Positions 37,132 to 46,902 of a stretch of 64,000 nucleotides of DNA are shown one piece after another (the stretch's first letter is position 1; each line of letters begins with the position of its first letter). A model generated the notes under the pieces. That model had not been told where the DNA came from, made no database searches, and saw only the letters and a program-made list of their open reading frames with translations. Position numbers and translations under genes: made by a program. Source of the stretch: Pseudoxanthomonas sp. PXM02 (lineage in GTDB: Bacteria; Pseudomonadota; Gammaproteobacteria; Xanthomonadales; Xanthomonadaceae); contig NZ_JACVAK010000005.1 of the NCBI RefSeq assembly GCF_014851805.1, forward strand, positions 62,001-126,000, written 5' to 3'.

Positions 37132-39011
37132 CGGCGGGTCGCAGCCAGGAGCGATTGGAACAGGGTGTCGGCGGTCGCGATGATCTGCGACGCGGCCTGG
37201 TAGGCCTGCTGCAGGCGCATCAGGTCGGCGGCTTCCTCGTCCAGGTTCACGCCGGAGATCGCATCGCGCGAGGCCTGCGCCTGGTCGTGGATCACCTGCT
37301 GCGCCTGCGCCGAGTAGTCGGCCTGGCGTGCCGCGGAACCGACCTGCGTGGTCAGGCCGCCGATGGCGCCGTTGAGCGTCAGCGTGCCGCCGTTGAGGAC
37401 GCGGGCATCGTCCAGGTTCGACAGCAGCTTGGCGTTGCCGTTGTCGCTGGAGTTGGCGCCGGTGGGGCTGACGCGGAAGCTGTCGCCGGCTGCCGGTGCG
37501 CCGTCCAGCACCACGCTCCAGCCGTTGTAGGCGACGGTCTGGCCGGGGGTGTAGGCGAACGGGCCGGTGCCGTTGATGGTGTATTGGGTGGCGTCGATGA
37601 ACTCGATGTCGACCGGCGCCAGCAGGTTGGCGTTCGCGGCGTCGGTGACCTTCAGGCCGCTGACCTTGCCGCTGCCGGTGTTGGCCATGTCGGTGTTGGC
37701 CTTCACCGGCGTCGCCGCGGCGATGCGGCCGGGATCGGTGATGGCCACGCTGAGGTTGCCGGCCGCACCCGCGGTGGGCTGCAGCAGGAAGCGGTCGTTG
37801 GTGCCCGGCGTGGTGCCGGGTGCCAGCCGCAGTTCGATGCCGTTGACGACCAGCGGATCCGTCGCGGTGCCGGTGCCGGTCATCGGGATGCTGGCGCCGG
37901 TGTCGGGATTCGTTGCCACCCATGCGGCGCCATCGAAGCGCAGCAGCACGTTCTGCGCGCTGAGCGCGCCCGTGCTGCCGACGGAGGTCTGCAGCGTCGC
38001 GTTGCCGGTGTTGCCCGCATTCGAGGAAATGCGCGGCGCCGGCAGATTGAAGAAGTCGGTGCCCAGTTGGCCGTACTGGTCCATACCGGCGCGGTGGCCG
38101 GCGTTGAACGTCTGCGCCAGCGAAGTGGCGACGCGGCCGAGTTCGGCCGCCGCCGGATCCAGGACGGTGGTGCGGAATTCGATCAGGCCGCCGATCTGGC
38201 CACCGAGTGCGCGCGAATCGAGCGTGGTGCGCTGGCCGTTGGTCTCCAGCGCCACCTGCAGGCGTTCGGGACGGTAGGGGTCTGGCACGGTCACCAGCGT
38301 GCTGGCGGTGGCGCCCACCACCAGCGGTTGTCCGCCGGCACTGAAGACGTTGACCAGGCCGCCGTCCTGCGTGACGGCATTGCCGCCGGTGTAGCCCACC
38401 AGTTCGCTGATCAGCTGGTCGCGCCGGTCGAGCAGGTCGCCGGACGGACTGCTGCTGCCGCCGATGCGGCCGTTGAGCTGCGCGATCTCTTTCGCCAGCC
38501 GGTTCACTTCACCGGTGGCGGCGGTCAGGCCGGCATTGACCTCGATGTCCAGGCCGTCGAGATGCTTGTCGATCTGGCCGAAGCGGGTGACCAGCGCATT
38601 GGCCTGCGCCAGCACGCTTTCACGGTCGGCCGAACCGGCCGCGTTCGACGACAGCGCGTTGACCGAATCGAAGAAGCTCGACCACGGCGCACTGATGCCG
38701 GTAGCCTTCTCCGAGAACAGCTGGTCCAGGCGGGTGGACAGCGTGGACAGTTGCTGCAGGCGCGAGAGTTCGCCGCCGCTGTCGAGCAGGCGCGAGGTGG
38801 CCAGCGAATCGGCCATCCGGCGCACGTCGACGATCTGTACGCCGTTGCCCTGGAAGCCGTAGCCGAAGAACGTGCCGTCGCGCGCCTCGAACTCCACGCG
38901 CTGGCGCGAATAGCCCGGCGTGTTGATGTTGGCGACGTTGTGGCCGACGGTGGACAGGGCGCGCTGGAAGGCGATCAGGGCGCTGCTGCCGGTGGCGAGT
39001 AGGTTCGACAT
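37128..39011 (-). CDS. flgK: Flagellar hook-associated protein 1
   Basis: A 627-residue hook-filament junction protein. The N-terminus MSNLLATGSSALIAFQRALSTVGHNVANINTPGYSRQRVEF holds the rod/hook-family signature (NVANINTPGYSRQ), and the C-terminus SGVNLDEEAADLMRLQQAYQAASQIIATADTLFQSLL is the matching D0 helix. The middle carries repetitive Gly/Thr/Asn-rich beta domains. It is exported after the hook is complete, with FlgN as its chaperone, which is encoded at 50073 in this window. Confidence 0.96.
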   Translation of the reverse strand: MSNLLATGSSALIAFQRALSTVGHNVANINTPGYSRQRVEFEARDGTFFGYGFQGNGVQIVDVRRMADSLATSRLLDSGGELSRLQQLSTLSTRLDQLFSEKATGISAPWSSFFDSVNALSSNAAGSADRESVLAQANALVTRFGQIDKHLDGLDIEVNAGLTAATGEVNRLAKEIAQLNGRIGGSSSPSGDLLDRRDQLISELVGYTGGNAVTQDGGLVNVFSAGGQPLVVGATASTLVTVPDPYRPERLQVALETNGQRTTLDSRALGGQIGGLIEFRTTVLDPAAAELGRVATSLAQTFNAGHRAGMDQYGQLGTDFFNLPAPRISSNAGNTGNATLQTSVGSTGALSAQNVLLRFDGAAWVATNPDTGASIPMTGTGTATDPLVVNGIELRLAPGTTPGTNDRFLLQPTAGAAGNLSVAITDPGRIAAATPVKANTDMANTGSGKVSGLKVTDAANANLLAPVDIEFIDATQYTINGTGPFAYTPGQTVAYNGWSVVLDGAPAAGDSFRVSPTGANSSDNGNAKLLSNLDDARVLNGGTLTLNGAIGGLTTQVGSAARQADYSAQAQQVIHDQAQASRDAISGVNLDEEAADLMRLQQAYQAASQIIATADTLFQSLLAATRR

Positions 39012-39025
39012 GCGTTATCCCCAGG

Positions 39026-40087
39026 TCAGCGCCGCAGCGCGTTGCCGATGGCGTTGCCCACGACGTTGCCGACCTTGCCGCCGACGGTGTCGCCGATCGC
39101 CGACAGCACCTTGCCCAGCGTCGGGCCGTTGGCGATGGAGGCGATCTTGTTGGCGTAGGTGGGATCGGTGGCGTAGCCGGCGCGTTGCAGGCCGCGTGCG
39201 AAGCCGGCGATGTCCTTGCCGGCCGACAGTGCCTGCTGGTAGCGCGGGTTGTTCTTCAGCAGCCGCACGTAGTCGGCGAAGCTTTCGGCGGGTGACGCGT
39301 ACGCGCGGAAGTCCGCGGTCTCGGTGTGCTTCACGCCGTTGGTGTATTCGTGCGTGGCGGTGCGGGCGCGTTCGCCCTTCCAGCCGGTCGCCTTGATGCC
39401 GAACAGGTTGTGCGCGCTGCCACCGTCGCCGGTCTTGATCTGGCGCTTGCCCCAGCCGGTTTCCAGCGCGGCCTGCGCGACCAGCGCACGCGGATCGACG
39501 CCCAGTTCCTTCGCCGCCTGCTTGGCGTGGTCCCAGATCTCGGCGACGAAGCGTTCCGGCGTGTTGCGCGCGTACTTGGACGGATCGGCCGAGGCGACCT
39601 GTTCGACTTCATCGCAGGCCGCATCGGGACGCACGGTGATGGTGTCCAGCGTGATCGTGCCGGGCATCGTCGTGGTGTCGCGCGCCGTGCTGCCGATGCC
39701 GCGGCCGGCGATGGCATCGAGCATCGAATCGGCTTCGCCGCCCGGCAGCAGGCGCTTGTACGCCGACAACGCGGTGCTGGCGGGAACGGCGGGTGTGTTG
39801 GTGTCGGTGGCGCCCAGCTGGCGCGCGATCATCGGCGCCAGGCCCAGCCCGCGACCCTGCGACATCGCCGTGGCCAGCTGCTGGTCGTACATGTCGCGGA
39901 AGACCTGGTTCTCGCCCGGGAACAGCGAATCGCCGAAGCCCGCTTCGCGCATGCACTTGATCATCATCTGCGCGAACTGGCCTTCCAGCTTCTTCGCGAC
40001 GTCGTGGATGCGTGCGTTGTCCGGCTTGCCGCCGGCATCAGCCAGCGGCAGCGAGGGATTCAGCGTTCCGATGGGCATGCTGGCCAT
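39026..40087 (-). CDS. flgJ: Flagellar rod-capping protein and muramidase
   Basis: A 353-residue two-domain protein: an N-terminal rod-scaffold domain (AKKLEGQFAQMMIKCMREAGFGDSLFPGENQVFRDMYDQQLA) and a C-terminal glucosaminidase-type peptidoglycan hydrolase (DPRALVAQAALETGWGKRQ with the catalytic Glu, and HNLFGIKATGWKG). It opens the cell wall for the growing rod in the periplasm. A further 25-30 residues of GNVVGNAIGNAL at the end are specific to this protein. One base separates it from flgI. Confidence 0.95.
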   Translation of the reverse strand: MASMPIGTLNPSLPLADAGGKPDNARIHDVAKKLEGQFAQMMIKCMREAGFGDSLFPGENQVFRDMYDQQLATAMSQGRGLGLAPMIARQLGATDTNTPAVPASTALSAYKRLLPGGEADSMLDAIAGRGIGSTARDTTTMPGTITLDTITVRPDAACDEVEQVASADPSKYARNTPERFVAEIWDHAKQAAKELGVDPRALVAQAALETGWGKRQIKTGDGGSAHNLFGIKATGWKGERARTATHEYTNGVKHTETADFRAYASPAESFADYVRLLKNNPRYQQALSAGKDIAGFARGLQRAGYATDPTYANKIASIANGPTLGKVLSAIGDTVGGKVGNVVGNAIGNALRR

Positions 40088-40088
40088 G

Positions 40089-41273
40089 TCAGATCACCTC
40101 GAGCTCCGCGCGCAAGGCGCCGGCCTGCTTCAGGGCTTCCAGGATCGCGATCAGGTCGCCGGGCGCGGCACCGACTTCGTTGACCGCGCGGACGATCTCG
40201 TCCAGCGAGGTGCCGCCTTCGAACTTGAACATGCGGTTGCCTTCCTGGCTGACGGACACGCTGGACTGCGGCGTGATCACGGTCTGGCCACCGCGGGAGA
40301 ATTCGTTCGGCTGGCTGACGTTGGCCGACTCGGTGATCGTCACCGTCAGCGAGCCATGCGTCACCGCGGCCGGCATCACCTGCACCTGCGCGCCGATCAC
40401 CACGGTGCCGGTACGCGCATTGACGATGACCTTGGCCGGTGCGCTGCCAGGCGTCAGTTCCAGGTTCTCGATCTGGGCGAGGAAGTTGATGCGGCGCGAG
40501 ACGTCGGCCGGCGCGCGCACGGCGACGGTGACGGCATCCAGCGCGTACGCGTTGCCGGCACCGAAGTTCTGCTCCAGCGCGGCGACCATGCGCGAGACGG
40601 TGGTGAAGTCGGCGCGATGCAGGTTGAGCATGATGGTGCCGTCGCCGCTGTCCAGCGCATTCGGCACGGTGCGTTCGACCGTGGCGCCATTGGGGATGCG
40701 CCCCACGCTCGGCACGTTGACCGACACGCGCGATCCATCCTTGCCCTGTGCGCCAAAGCCGCCGACCACCAGATTGCCCTGGGCGATGGCATAGACCTCG
40801 CCATCGGCACCGCGCAGCGGCGCCATCAGCAGGCTGCCGCCGCGCAGCGAGGTGGCGTTGCCGATCGAGGACACGGTGATGTCGATCGGCTGGCCGGGCT
40901 TGGCGAAGGCGGGCAGGTCGGCGTGGATGGCCACGGCCGCTACGTTCTTCAGCTGCGGATTGACGTTGGCCGGGACGTTGACGCCCAGCTCGCCCAGCAT
41001 GTTCTTCAGGCTCTGCACGGTGAAGGGCGCCTGGCTGGTACGGTCGCCGGAGCCGTCGAGGCCGACGACCAGGCCATAGCCGACCAGCGGATTGCTGCGC
41101 ACGCCGCCGACCTGCGCCAGGTCCTTGATGCGCTCGGCACGCGCGGCCGGCGCCAGGCAGATCAGCACCAGGCCGATCCAGGCCAGCAGGCCGAGCAGGG
41201 TATAGGTGTCGATGCGACGCGGCTTCTTGGTGGGCGTCGGCGCAGCGTGGTTGGAGTCGTTGGTGTCCATCAC
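40089..41273 (-). CDS. flgI: Flagellar P-ring protein
   Basis: A 394-residue periplasmic protein that forms the P ring in the peptidoglycan layer. The N-terminus has an extended, charged stretch before the hydrophobic signal ([24 protein letters not shown]), which is longer than usual; translation might instead begin at a later codon, but no better ATG is seen. The mature part begins [31 protein letters not shown], the family signature, and DRTSQAPFT follows. Confidence 0.95.
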   Translation of the reverse strand: MMDTNDSNHAAPTPTKKPRRIDTYTLLGLLAWIGLVLICLAPAARAERIKDLAQVGGVRSNPLVGYGLVVGLDGSGDRTSQAPFTVQSLKNMLGELGVNVPANVNPQLKNVAAVAIHADLPAFAKPGQPIDITVSSIGNATSLRGGSLLMAPLRGADGEVYAIAQGNLVVGGFGAQGKDGSRVSVNVPSVGRIPNGATVERTVPNALDSGDGTIMLNLHRADFTTVSRMVAALEQNFGAGNAYALDAVTVAVRAPADVSRRINFLAQIENLELTPGSAPAKVIVNARTGTVVIGAQVQVMPAAVTHGSLTVTITESANVSQPNEFSRGGQTVITPQSSVSVSQEGNRMFKFEGGTSLDEIVRAVNEVGAAPGDLIAILEALKQAGALRAELEVI

Positions 41274-41278
41274 GGCGC

Positions 41279-41965
41279 TCAGTTCGGGAAGATCGGGGAG
41301 TTGAAGAAGCGGCCCAGCCAGCCCATCGAATTGGACTGCGCGATGGCGCCGCGACCGCCGTAGGCGATGCGTGCGTCGGCGACCTTGCCGGACGAAATGG
41401 TGTTGTCCGGGTTGATGTCGGCCGGGCGCACGATGCCCTGGATCTGCACCATCTCGTCGCCCTGGTTCAGGCGCATGTTCTTCTGGCCCTGCACGACCAG
41501 GTTGCCGTTCGGCAGGCGCTGGATCACGGTGACCGTCACGCTGCCCTGCAGGCGGTTGCTCTGCGCGCTGTTGCCGGTGCCGTTGAAGCCGCGGTCGCCG
41601 TTGACCGTGGCGCTGAGGATGTCGCGGCCGTTGACCGTGACCGGCGCACCGGCGATGTTCGGCGCGGCCATGCTGATCTCGCTCTTCTTGTCGACCGACG
41701 TGGTCGCCGAAGTCTGCGCGGCGGTGTTCTCCACCAGGTTGATCGTCAGCAGGTCGCCCACGTCGCGCGCGCGGCGGTCGGCGTAGAGGTTCAGGCCGGG
41801 GCCGGCGCGGTAGATGGAACCGGCCGTGGCCGGCGCCGTGGCGGCGACGATCGGCTGGATGGGTTCCATCGGCGCGTACGGACGCACGTCGCCGTAGTAG
41901 CGCGCACAGCCCGGCAGCAGCATCAGTGCGCAGGCGAGGGTGGCGGCGGACGTGGAGCGCTTCAT
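41279..41965 (-). CDS. flgH: Flagellar L-ring lipoprotein
   Basis: A 228-residue outer-membrane lipoprotein that forms the L ring. Signal peptide and lipobox are visible: [10 protein letters not shown], lipidated Cys20. The mature domain shows [23 protein letters not shown] and the terminal [29 protein letters not shown], both typical. Six bases separate it from flgI, and flgG ends 31 bases upstream of its start. Confidence 0.95.
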   Translation of the reverse strand: MKRSTSAATLACALMLLPGCARYYGDVRPYAPMEPIQPIVAATAPATAGSIYRAGPGLNLYADRRARDVGDLLTINLVENTAAQTSATTSVDKKSEISMAAPNIAGAPVTVNGRDILSATVNGDRGFNGTGNSAQSNRLQGSVTVTVIQRLPNGNLVVQGQKNMRLNQGDEMVQIQGIVRPADINPDNTISSGKVADARIAYGGRGAIAQSNSMGWLGRFFNSPIFPN

Positions 41966-41996
41966 GGCGTGTCTCGTGGCGTGACGGGTTTGGACG

Positions 41997-42782
41997 TCAG
42001 ACGTTGTTGTTGAGGTAACCGAGCATCGAGTCGGTCGTGGAGATGGCCTTGGCGTTCATTTCGTAGGCGCGCTGTGTCTCGATCATGCTGACCAGCTCTT
42101 CCACGACGTTGACGTTGGAGCCTTCCAGCGAGCCCTGCACCACGTTGCCCAGGCCGTTGAGGCCGGGCGTGCCGTTCTGCGCGGGGCCGGACGCGGTGGT
42201 CTCGACGTAGAGGTTTTCGCCCTTGGCCTGCAGGCCGGACGGATTGACGAAGTCGGTCAGCGTCAGCGAGCCGATCTCGAGCGCCTGCGCCTGGCCGGCC
42301 ATCGTCACGCTGACGGTGCCGTCGTTGCCGATGGTCAGCGACTGCGCGCCTTCCGGAACCTGGATGCCGGGCTGCACGGGATAGCCGCTGTTGGTGACCA
42401 GCTCGCCCTGTGAGTTGATCTGGAACGAGCCGTCGCGCGTGTAGGCGGGCGAGCCGTCGGGCAGCAGCACTTCGAAGAAGCCGCGGCCGTTGACCATGAC
42501 GTCGAGCGAGCGGCCGGTCTGCTGCGGATTGCCCTGCTGGAAGTCCTTGGAGGTCGACACGACGCGCACGCCGGTGCCGAGCTGCAGGCCCGAAGGCAGC
42601 TGGGTCTGCGAGGAGGTGGAGCCACCGGGCTGGCGGACCTGCTGGTACAGGAGGTCTTCGAAACTGGCGCGGTCGCGCTTGAAGCCGGTGGTGTTGGTGT
42701 TCGCCAGGTTGTTGGAGACCACGGACATGCGCATCTGCTGTGCGTCCAGTCCGGTCTTGGCGACCCAGAGGGCTTGGTTCAT
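41997..42782 (-). CDS. flgG: Flagellar distal rod protein
   Basis: A 261-residue rod protein. [41 protein letters not shown] carries the axial-family signature ([12 protein letters not shown]), and [28 protein letters not shown] is the C-terminal D0 helix. It forms the distal rod that passes through the P and L rings. In most genomes flgF lies directly upstream; here a 761-base long inverted repeat intervenes, and flgG has its own sigma-54-like promoter. Confidence 0.96.
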   Translation of the reverse strand: MNQALWVAKTGLDAQQMRMSVVSNNLANTNTTGFKRDRASFEDLLYQQVRQPGGSTSSQTQLPSGLQLGTGVRVVSTSKDFQQGNPQQTGRSLDVMVNGRGFFEVLLPDGSPAYTRDGSFQINSQGELVTNSGYPVQPGIQVPEGAQSLTIGNDGTVSVTMAGQAQALEIGSLTLTDFVNPSGLQAKGENLYVETTASGPAQNGTPGLNGLGNVVQGSLEGSNVNVVEELVSMIETQRAYEMNAKAISTTDSMLGYLNNNV

Positions 42783-42844
42783 GGCGTGGTTCCTCGCGGG
42801 TGAAGGGGGTGGAATCGCGTGGTGCGGTTCCTCGCCTTCTCTCA

Positions 42845-42860
42845 GGCAAGTCCTGTGCCG
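42845..42860 (-). promoter_or_regulatory. Candidate sigma-54 promoter of flgG
   Basis: On the minus strand: CGGCAC-AGGAC-TTGCC, keeping the GG at -24 and GC at -12 with correct spacing. The start would fall about 50 bases before the flgG ATG. It is one mismatch weaker than the flgA and flgB promoters at each end. Confidence 0.65.
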
Positions 42861-42961
42861 AAACGGGTGTCGTGGTTCTGGCGCTGGGGGCCGGGCCGAT
42901 CCGGGATCTGGATCAAGGTCCCGGCAGGGAGGTGCCGGAAAGCCGGCGCGGCAGCCTTGGA

Positions 42962-43722
42962 GCCCCTCTCCCTGCGGGAGAGGGGTTGGGGTGCGGGGTG
43001 ATGGGGTCCGTTGCCTGTGCGAGCGGTTGTTCTGTCCAAGGTCTTGCGTTGGATATCTGGGCCTGTCGGGATGGTTCTTTTGGGGCTGCCGGCATGGCGC
43101 CGCTCGCCGCGGGGTCTTTCTTTCTTTGCTTGTGCAAAGAAAGAAGCAAAGAAACACACCCCAGGCGGCACGCCCTCCGCGCTGCGCGCTCCGGGTCCGC
43201 GAGTGGGCCGGGAATTTTCGTAAGGCACATCCCTGTGCCATACGAAAACGCCGCCCATCCAGGGCGGCGCCCTTCGGGTTTTACCCGTCCCACTCGCCGT
43301 GCCTCATGGGGGCCCGAAAAGCTGGAGCAGAGCAAAGCCTTCGTCGGATGTAACTGGGGTGGCTCTCGGGCCCCCTGAGGTCCGGCAGTCGCGGCGGGTA
43401 AAACCCCGCAGGGGCGCCGCACAAGGATGTGCGGCGTTTTCGTACAGGGCAGGATGCCCTGCACGAAAATTCCCGCCGGGACTGCGCACCCGCCGCGTGC
43501 GGCGGGCGGACCGCCGGGGTGTGCTTTCTTTGCCTACTTTCTTTGCACAAGCAAAGAAAGTAGGGCCTCCGCGGCGAGCGGCACCATGCACACGGAAAAG
43601 AAGAACCATCCCGCAAGGCCGTACAACCCAAGCCAATCGCGGACGTGGCCGACGCCACGGATCTCTAAAGGCAAGGACTCCGTTACCCCTCACCCCAACC
43701 CCTCTCCCGGTGGGAGAGGGGC
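42962..43722. repeat. Long inverted repeat element (full), between flgF and flgG
   Basis: Left arm about 42962-43322 and right arm about 43362-43722 are near-complementary copies of one roughly 360-base sequence, with a centre of about 40 bases. The outer ends read GCCCCTCTCCC, which itself forms a hairpin with GGGAGAGGGG. Inside each arm are a TTTCTTTGCTTGTGCAAAGAAA palindrome (43120-43143 in the left arm), a TTTTCGTA-GGCACA hairpin and a CGCCG stem. No open frame in it resembles a protein. Half of it recurs at 48413. Confidence 0.9.
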
Positions 43723-43732
43723 TTGAGAAGCG

Positions 43733-44485
43733 TCAGCCGCCGAGACGCAGCAACTGGTTCGACGACTGCGCCATCTCGTCGCCGCTGCGGATCACCTTCA
43801 CCTGCATCTCGAACTGGCGCTGCAACTGGATCATCTGCACCAGCGCACCGGCCGCATCCACGTTGCTGCCTTCCAGCACACCCATCGTCAGACTGTTGCC
43901 ATTGGCGACGGGCAGCGCGGGTGCCTGCGGATCCGAGGGCCGCATCAGACCGTCGCCGCCGCGCGCCAGCTGCGACTGCGCCGCTTCCACGATGCGCATG
44001 CGGCCGACGATCGCCATCGTCTGCGGGCCTTCGCCCTGCGGGATGATCGACACCGTGCCATCGGAACCGATGTCGATCGACTGCGCCGGCGGCACCGCGA
44101 TCGGGTTGCCGTTGTCGTCCAGCACCGCGCGGCCGCCGGCGGTGACCAGCTGGCCGTTCGGCGTGACGCTCAGTTCGCCGTTGCGCGTGTACGCCGTGCC
44201 GCCGTCCGCAGCCTGCACCGCCATCCAGCGGTTCGGTTGCAGCGAGATGTCCAGCGAACGGCCGGTGACCATCTGCGAACCGGTCCGGCCGTCGAAGCCC
44301 GGATCGATCAGTACCGCGTCCACGCGCGACGGAAAGCCCTGGCCCTGGATCTTGAACGCCTCGGTGCCGGCCAGTGCAGCCTTGAAGCCCTTGGTGTCCA
44401 CGTTGGCCAGGTTGTGCGACACGGTGCCCTGCGCCTGCAGTGAAGCGCGGGCGCCGGTCATTGCGACGTAAAGGGCCTTGTCCAT
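43733..44485 (-). CDS. flgF: Flagellar proximal rod protein
   Basis: A 250-residue rod protein. MDKALYVAMTGARASLQAQGTVSHNLANVDTKGFKAALAG bears the axial signature HNLANVDTKGF, and LVQMIQLQRQFEMQVKVIRSGDEMAQSSNQLL is the C-terminal helix. It starts 28 bases after flgE, the usual order. The repeat element begins 10 bases after its stop, so it may end the flgBCDEF transcript. Confidence 0.95.
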   Translation of the reverse strand: MDKALYVAMTGARASLQAQGTVSHNLANVDTKGFKAALAGTEAFKIQGQGFPSRVDAVLIDPGFDGRTGSQMVTGRSLDISLQPNRWMAVQAADGGTAYTRNGELSVTPNGQLVTAGGRAVLDDNGNPIAVPPAQSIDIGSDGTVSIIPQGEGPQTMAIVGRMRIVEAAQSQLARGGDGLMRPSDPQAPALPVANGNSLTMGVLEGSNVDAAGALVQMIQLQRQFEMQVKVIRSGDEMAQSSNQLLRLGG

Positions 44486-44513
44486 GCGTCAGTCTCCGTC
44501 GGCGTCTGCCGGA

Positions 44514-45734
44514 TCAGCGGATGTTGATCACCGCCTGGGTGATCTGGTCCTGCGTCGAGATGGCCTGCGAGTTGGCCTGGAAGTTGCGCTGCGCCACGAT
44601 CATGTTGACCAGCTGCTCGGTCAGGTCGACGGTCGAGGCTTCCAGTGCACCGGAGGCCACCTGGCCGAAGTCCGAGGAACCCGGCGCACCGATACGCGGC
44701 TCGCCCGAGGCGTAGCTGTGCGTCCAGGTGTTGTTGCCTTGCGAGACCAGGCCCTGCGGATTGCTGAAGTTCGCCAGCGCGACCTGGCCCAGCGGACGAT
44801 CCACGCCGTTGGAATAGCGCGCGTACACGACGCCGGTTTCGGACACGCTGAACTCGTTGAGCTTGCCGGTGGCGTAGCCGTCCTGGTTCTGGATGCGCTT
44901 GGCGAACTGCTCGCCGTACTGCGTGGTGCCGCTGATGTTCATCGTCATGTTCAGCACGCCGGCACCGGTGCTGGGCGTGAACGGTGCCAGCGTGATCTGG
45001 CCATTGGCCGGGGCGGTCAGCGTGCCGTTGTTGTCGAACTGCACCGTGGTCGGCGCACCCATCGAGGCGCCGTCGACGTACGAGTGCATCTGCCACTCGT
45101 TCGGGTTCGGCGTCTTCACGTAGTAGACGGTCTGCTGGTGGGCCACGCCCAGCGAGTCGTACACGGTGACCGAGGTGGTCTCGTTGTAGCTGGCGCTGTC
45201 GGTCGGCGAGAACGGCGAGATCGTCGGCTGCGCGGCGTTGCCGGGCAGGGTGACGCCCAGTTCCACGTTGGTGGTCGGCGACGGCGGGCTGTCAGTGGTC
45301 AGCAGGCGCAGGTCGGCCATATTGCCGGTGTCGAAGCCGACGCCGTCGGCACGCGGCGGGAACACCTGCAGGCGGTAGCCTTCCGGCGTGGTCACGAAAC
45401 CGTTCGGGTCGCGCTGGAAGTTGCCGGCGCGCGTGTAGACGTTGGTGCCGTTGTTGTTGACGGTGAAGAAGCCTTCACGGTCGATCGCCAGGTCCAGGTA
45501 ACGGCCGGTCTGGTTGATGTCGCCCTGCGAGAACTGCTGGGCGACGTTGGTCAGGCGCACGCCGGCACCGACGTTGTTGCGCGTCAGGCCGTAACCCGTG
45601 GTGGAGAACACCTCGGCGAACTCCGCGCGCGACTCCTTGAAGCCGGTGGTGTTGACGTTGGCGATGTTGTGCGAGGTGACGTTGAGGTCGGCGTTGGCCG
45701 CCCTCATGCCGGACAGCGAGCTTTGGAATGCCAT
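44514..45734 (-). CDS. flgE: Flagellar hook protein
   Basis: A 406-residue hook subunit. The start MAFQSSLSGMRAANADLNVTSHNIANVNTTGFKESRAEF holds the axial signature (HNIANVNTTGFK); LVNMIVAQRNFQANSQAISTQDQITQAVINIR is the C-terminal helix. The middle has the FlgE beta-domains (TSVTVYDSLGVAHQQTVYYVK). It polymerises into the hook under FlgD capping and is secreted in a controlled length of about 55 nm in related bacteria. Confidence 0.96.
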   Translation of the reverse strand: MAFQSSLSGMRAANADLNVTSHNIANVNTTGFKESRAEFAEVFSTTGYGLTRNNVGAGVRLTNVAQQFSQGDINQTGRYLDLAIDREGFFTVNNNGTNVYTRAGNFQRDPNGFVTTPEGYRLQVFPPRADGVGFDTGNMADLRLLTTDSPPSPTTNVELGVTLPGNAAQPTISPFSPTDSASYNETTSVTVYDSLGVAHQQTVYYVKTPNPNEWQMHSYVDGASMGAPTTVQFDNNGTLTAPANGQITLAPFTPSTGAGVLNMTMNISGTTQYGEQFAKRIQNQDGYATGKLNEFSVSETGVVYARYSNGVDRPLGQVALANFSNPQGLVSQGNNTWTHSYASGEPRIGAPGSSDFGQVASGALEASTVDLTEQLVNMIVAQRNFQANSQAISTQDQITQAVINIR

Positions 45735-45771
45735 GGAAGACTCCTTGCGGGATGCGGTGGGAGCGGAAGTG

Positions 45772-46455
45772 TCAGGACGCCGACTTGCCGATGCGCAGCA
45801 CGTAGTCGAGCGGGGCGGTGCCCAAGCCGGGCAGGTTGAGGTACAGGCCGTCGGAGCCGATGGTCACGCTGTCCACCGTGGCGTCGACATAGGTGTTGAG
45901 CGCGGTGCCGGTGCCGTCGGTCGCGGTATGGGTGGCCTTGATGGAGTACTTGCCGGCCTCGGCGCGTTCGCCGTTGGCTTTCAGGCCGTCCCACGCGAAC
46001 GCGGTTTCGCCCTTGCCGGTCGCTTCCACCTCGACGGTGTCGACGACCACGCCGCTGGCATCCTTGATCTCGAAGGTCACCTTGCCGGCGCCCGGCGACA
46101 TCACCAGGCCGGTGGCGTTGCCGGAGGCGGGCAGCGCGATGGATTCGGACGGCACCACCACCGAATGCCCGACCAGCGAGGCGCCTTTCAGCACCTGGTC
46201 GCCAGTCAGCGCGGCGGTAAAGCCGTTGACGGTGGTGTTGAGGTCGCTGATGCCCTGCACGGTGGAGAACTGCGCCAGCTGGGCGACGAACTCGCTGTTC
46301 GACAGCGGCTTCAGCGGGTCCTGGTTGCTCAGCTGCTCGGTCATCAGCCGCATGAAGTCAGCCTGGCCCAGCGTGTCGGCTTTCTTCGCGGTGGTCGCGG
46401 CGCCGGTGGTACTGGTGTTGAGGGCGGAAAAGGGATCGCCGTTGACAGTGGTCAT
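45772..46455 (-). CDS. flgD: Flagellar hook-capping protein
   Basis: A 227-residue hook cap. The N-terminal KADTLGQADFMRLMTEQLSNQDPLKPLSNSEFVAQLAQFSTVQGI is the conserved FlgD motif; the C-terminal beta sandwich (GKVTFEIKDASGVVVDTVEVEATGKGETAFAWDGLKANGE) is the FlgD Ig-like domain. It directs assembly of FlgE and then leaves. It is located between flgC and flgE as expected. Confidence 0.95.
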   Translation of the reverse strand: MTTVNGDPFSALNTSTTGAATTAKKADTLGQADFMRLMTEQLSNQDPLKPLSNSEFVAQLAQFSTVQGISDLNTTVNGFTAALTGDQVLKGASLVGHSVVVPSESIALPASGNATGLVMSPGAGKVTFEIKDASGVVVDTVEVEATGKGETAFAWDGLKANGERAEAGKYSIKATHTATDGTGTALNTYVDATVDSVTIGSDGLYLNLPGLGTAPLDYVLRIGKSAS

Positions 46456-46483
46456 GCGCGTGCTCGGTCAGGGGAGGGACGCA

Positions 46484-46891
46484 TCAGCGGCCCATCGTCA
46501 GGGTGGCCAGGGCGAGTTCCTTGGCGGTGTTCAGCACTTCCACGCCGGCCTGGTAACCGCGCGAGGCGGAGATCAGGTTGACCATCTGCGCGACCGGATC
46601 GACATCCGGGGCGTAGACGTAGCCATCGGCGTCGGCCATCGGGTGGCCGGGTTCGTAGCGCTTGATCGGCGGCGCTTCGCTCTGGGTGATCTCCTTCACC
46701 TGCACCGACGTCAGCGAACCGTCGTTGCGCAGCGGACGCGCCTGGAAGATCGGTTCGATCGGTTTGTAGACCGCCTCGGGCGACGACGCGATGGAATCGG
46801 CGTTGGAGAGGTTGCTGGCGATGGTGTTCAGGCGCACGGACTGCGCCTGCAGCGCGGAACCGGCGACGTCGAAGATGGGCAGATTGCTCAT
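46484..46891 (-). CDS. flgC: Flagellar proximal rod protein
   Basis: A 135-residue rod protein. MSNLPIFDVAGSALQAQSVRLNTIASNLSNADS gives the axial signature, DPVAQMVNLISASRGYQAGVEVLNTAKELALATLTMGR the C-terminal helix, and YKPIEPIFQ the short middle. Eleven bases separate it from flgB. Confidence 0.95.
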   Translation of the reverse strand: MSNLPIFDVAGSALQAQSVRLNTIASNLSNADSIASSPEAVYKPIEPIFQARPLRNDGSLTSVQVKEITQSEAPPIKRYEPGHPMADADGYVYAPDVDPVAQMVNLISASRGYQAGVEVLNTAKELALATLTMGR

Positions 46892-46902
46892 GGCATGCCT
46901 CC

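Noticed and set aside
35929-37923. flgL extended upstream through flgK
   Set aside because: The same frame is open into flgK, but flgL motifs begin at MNYRIST (37131), which overlaps the flgK stop as expected of neighbouring genes.
41997-43241. flgG start moved about 150 codons upstream
   Set aside because: The added residues come from the repeat element; [16 protein letters not shown] is the conserved flgG N-terminus.
42740-43658. Open frames with Cys/Phe/Lys-rich translations in the long inverted repeat
   Set aside because: Similar frames occur in each arm only because the DNA repeats; hairpins, not codons, are conserved.
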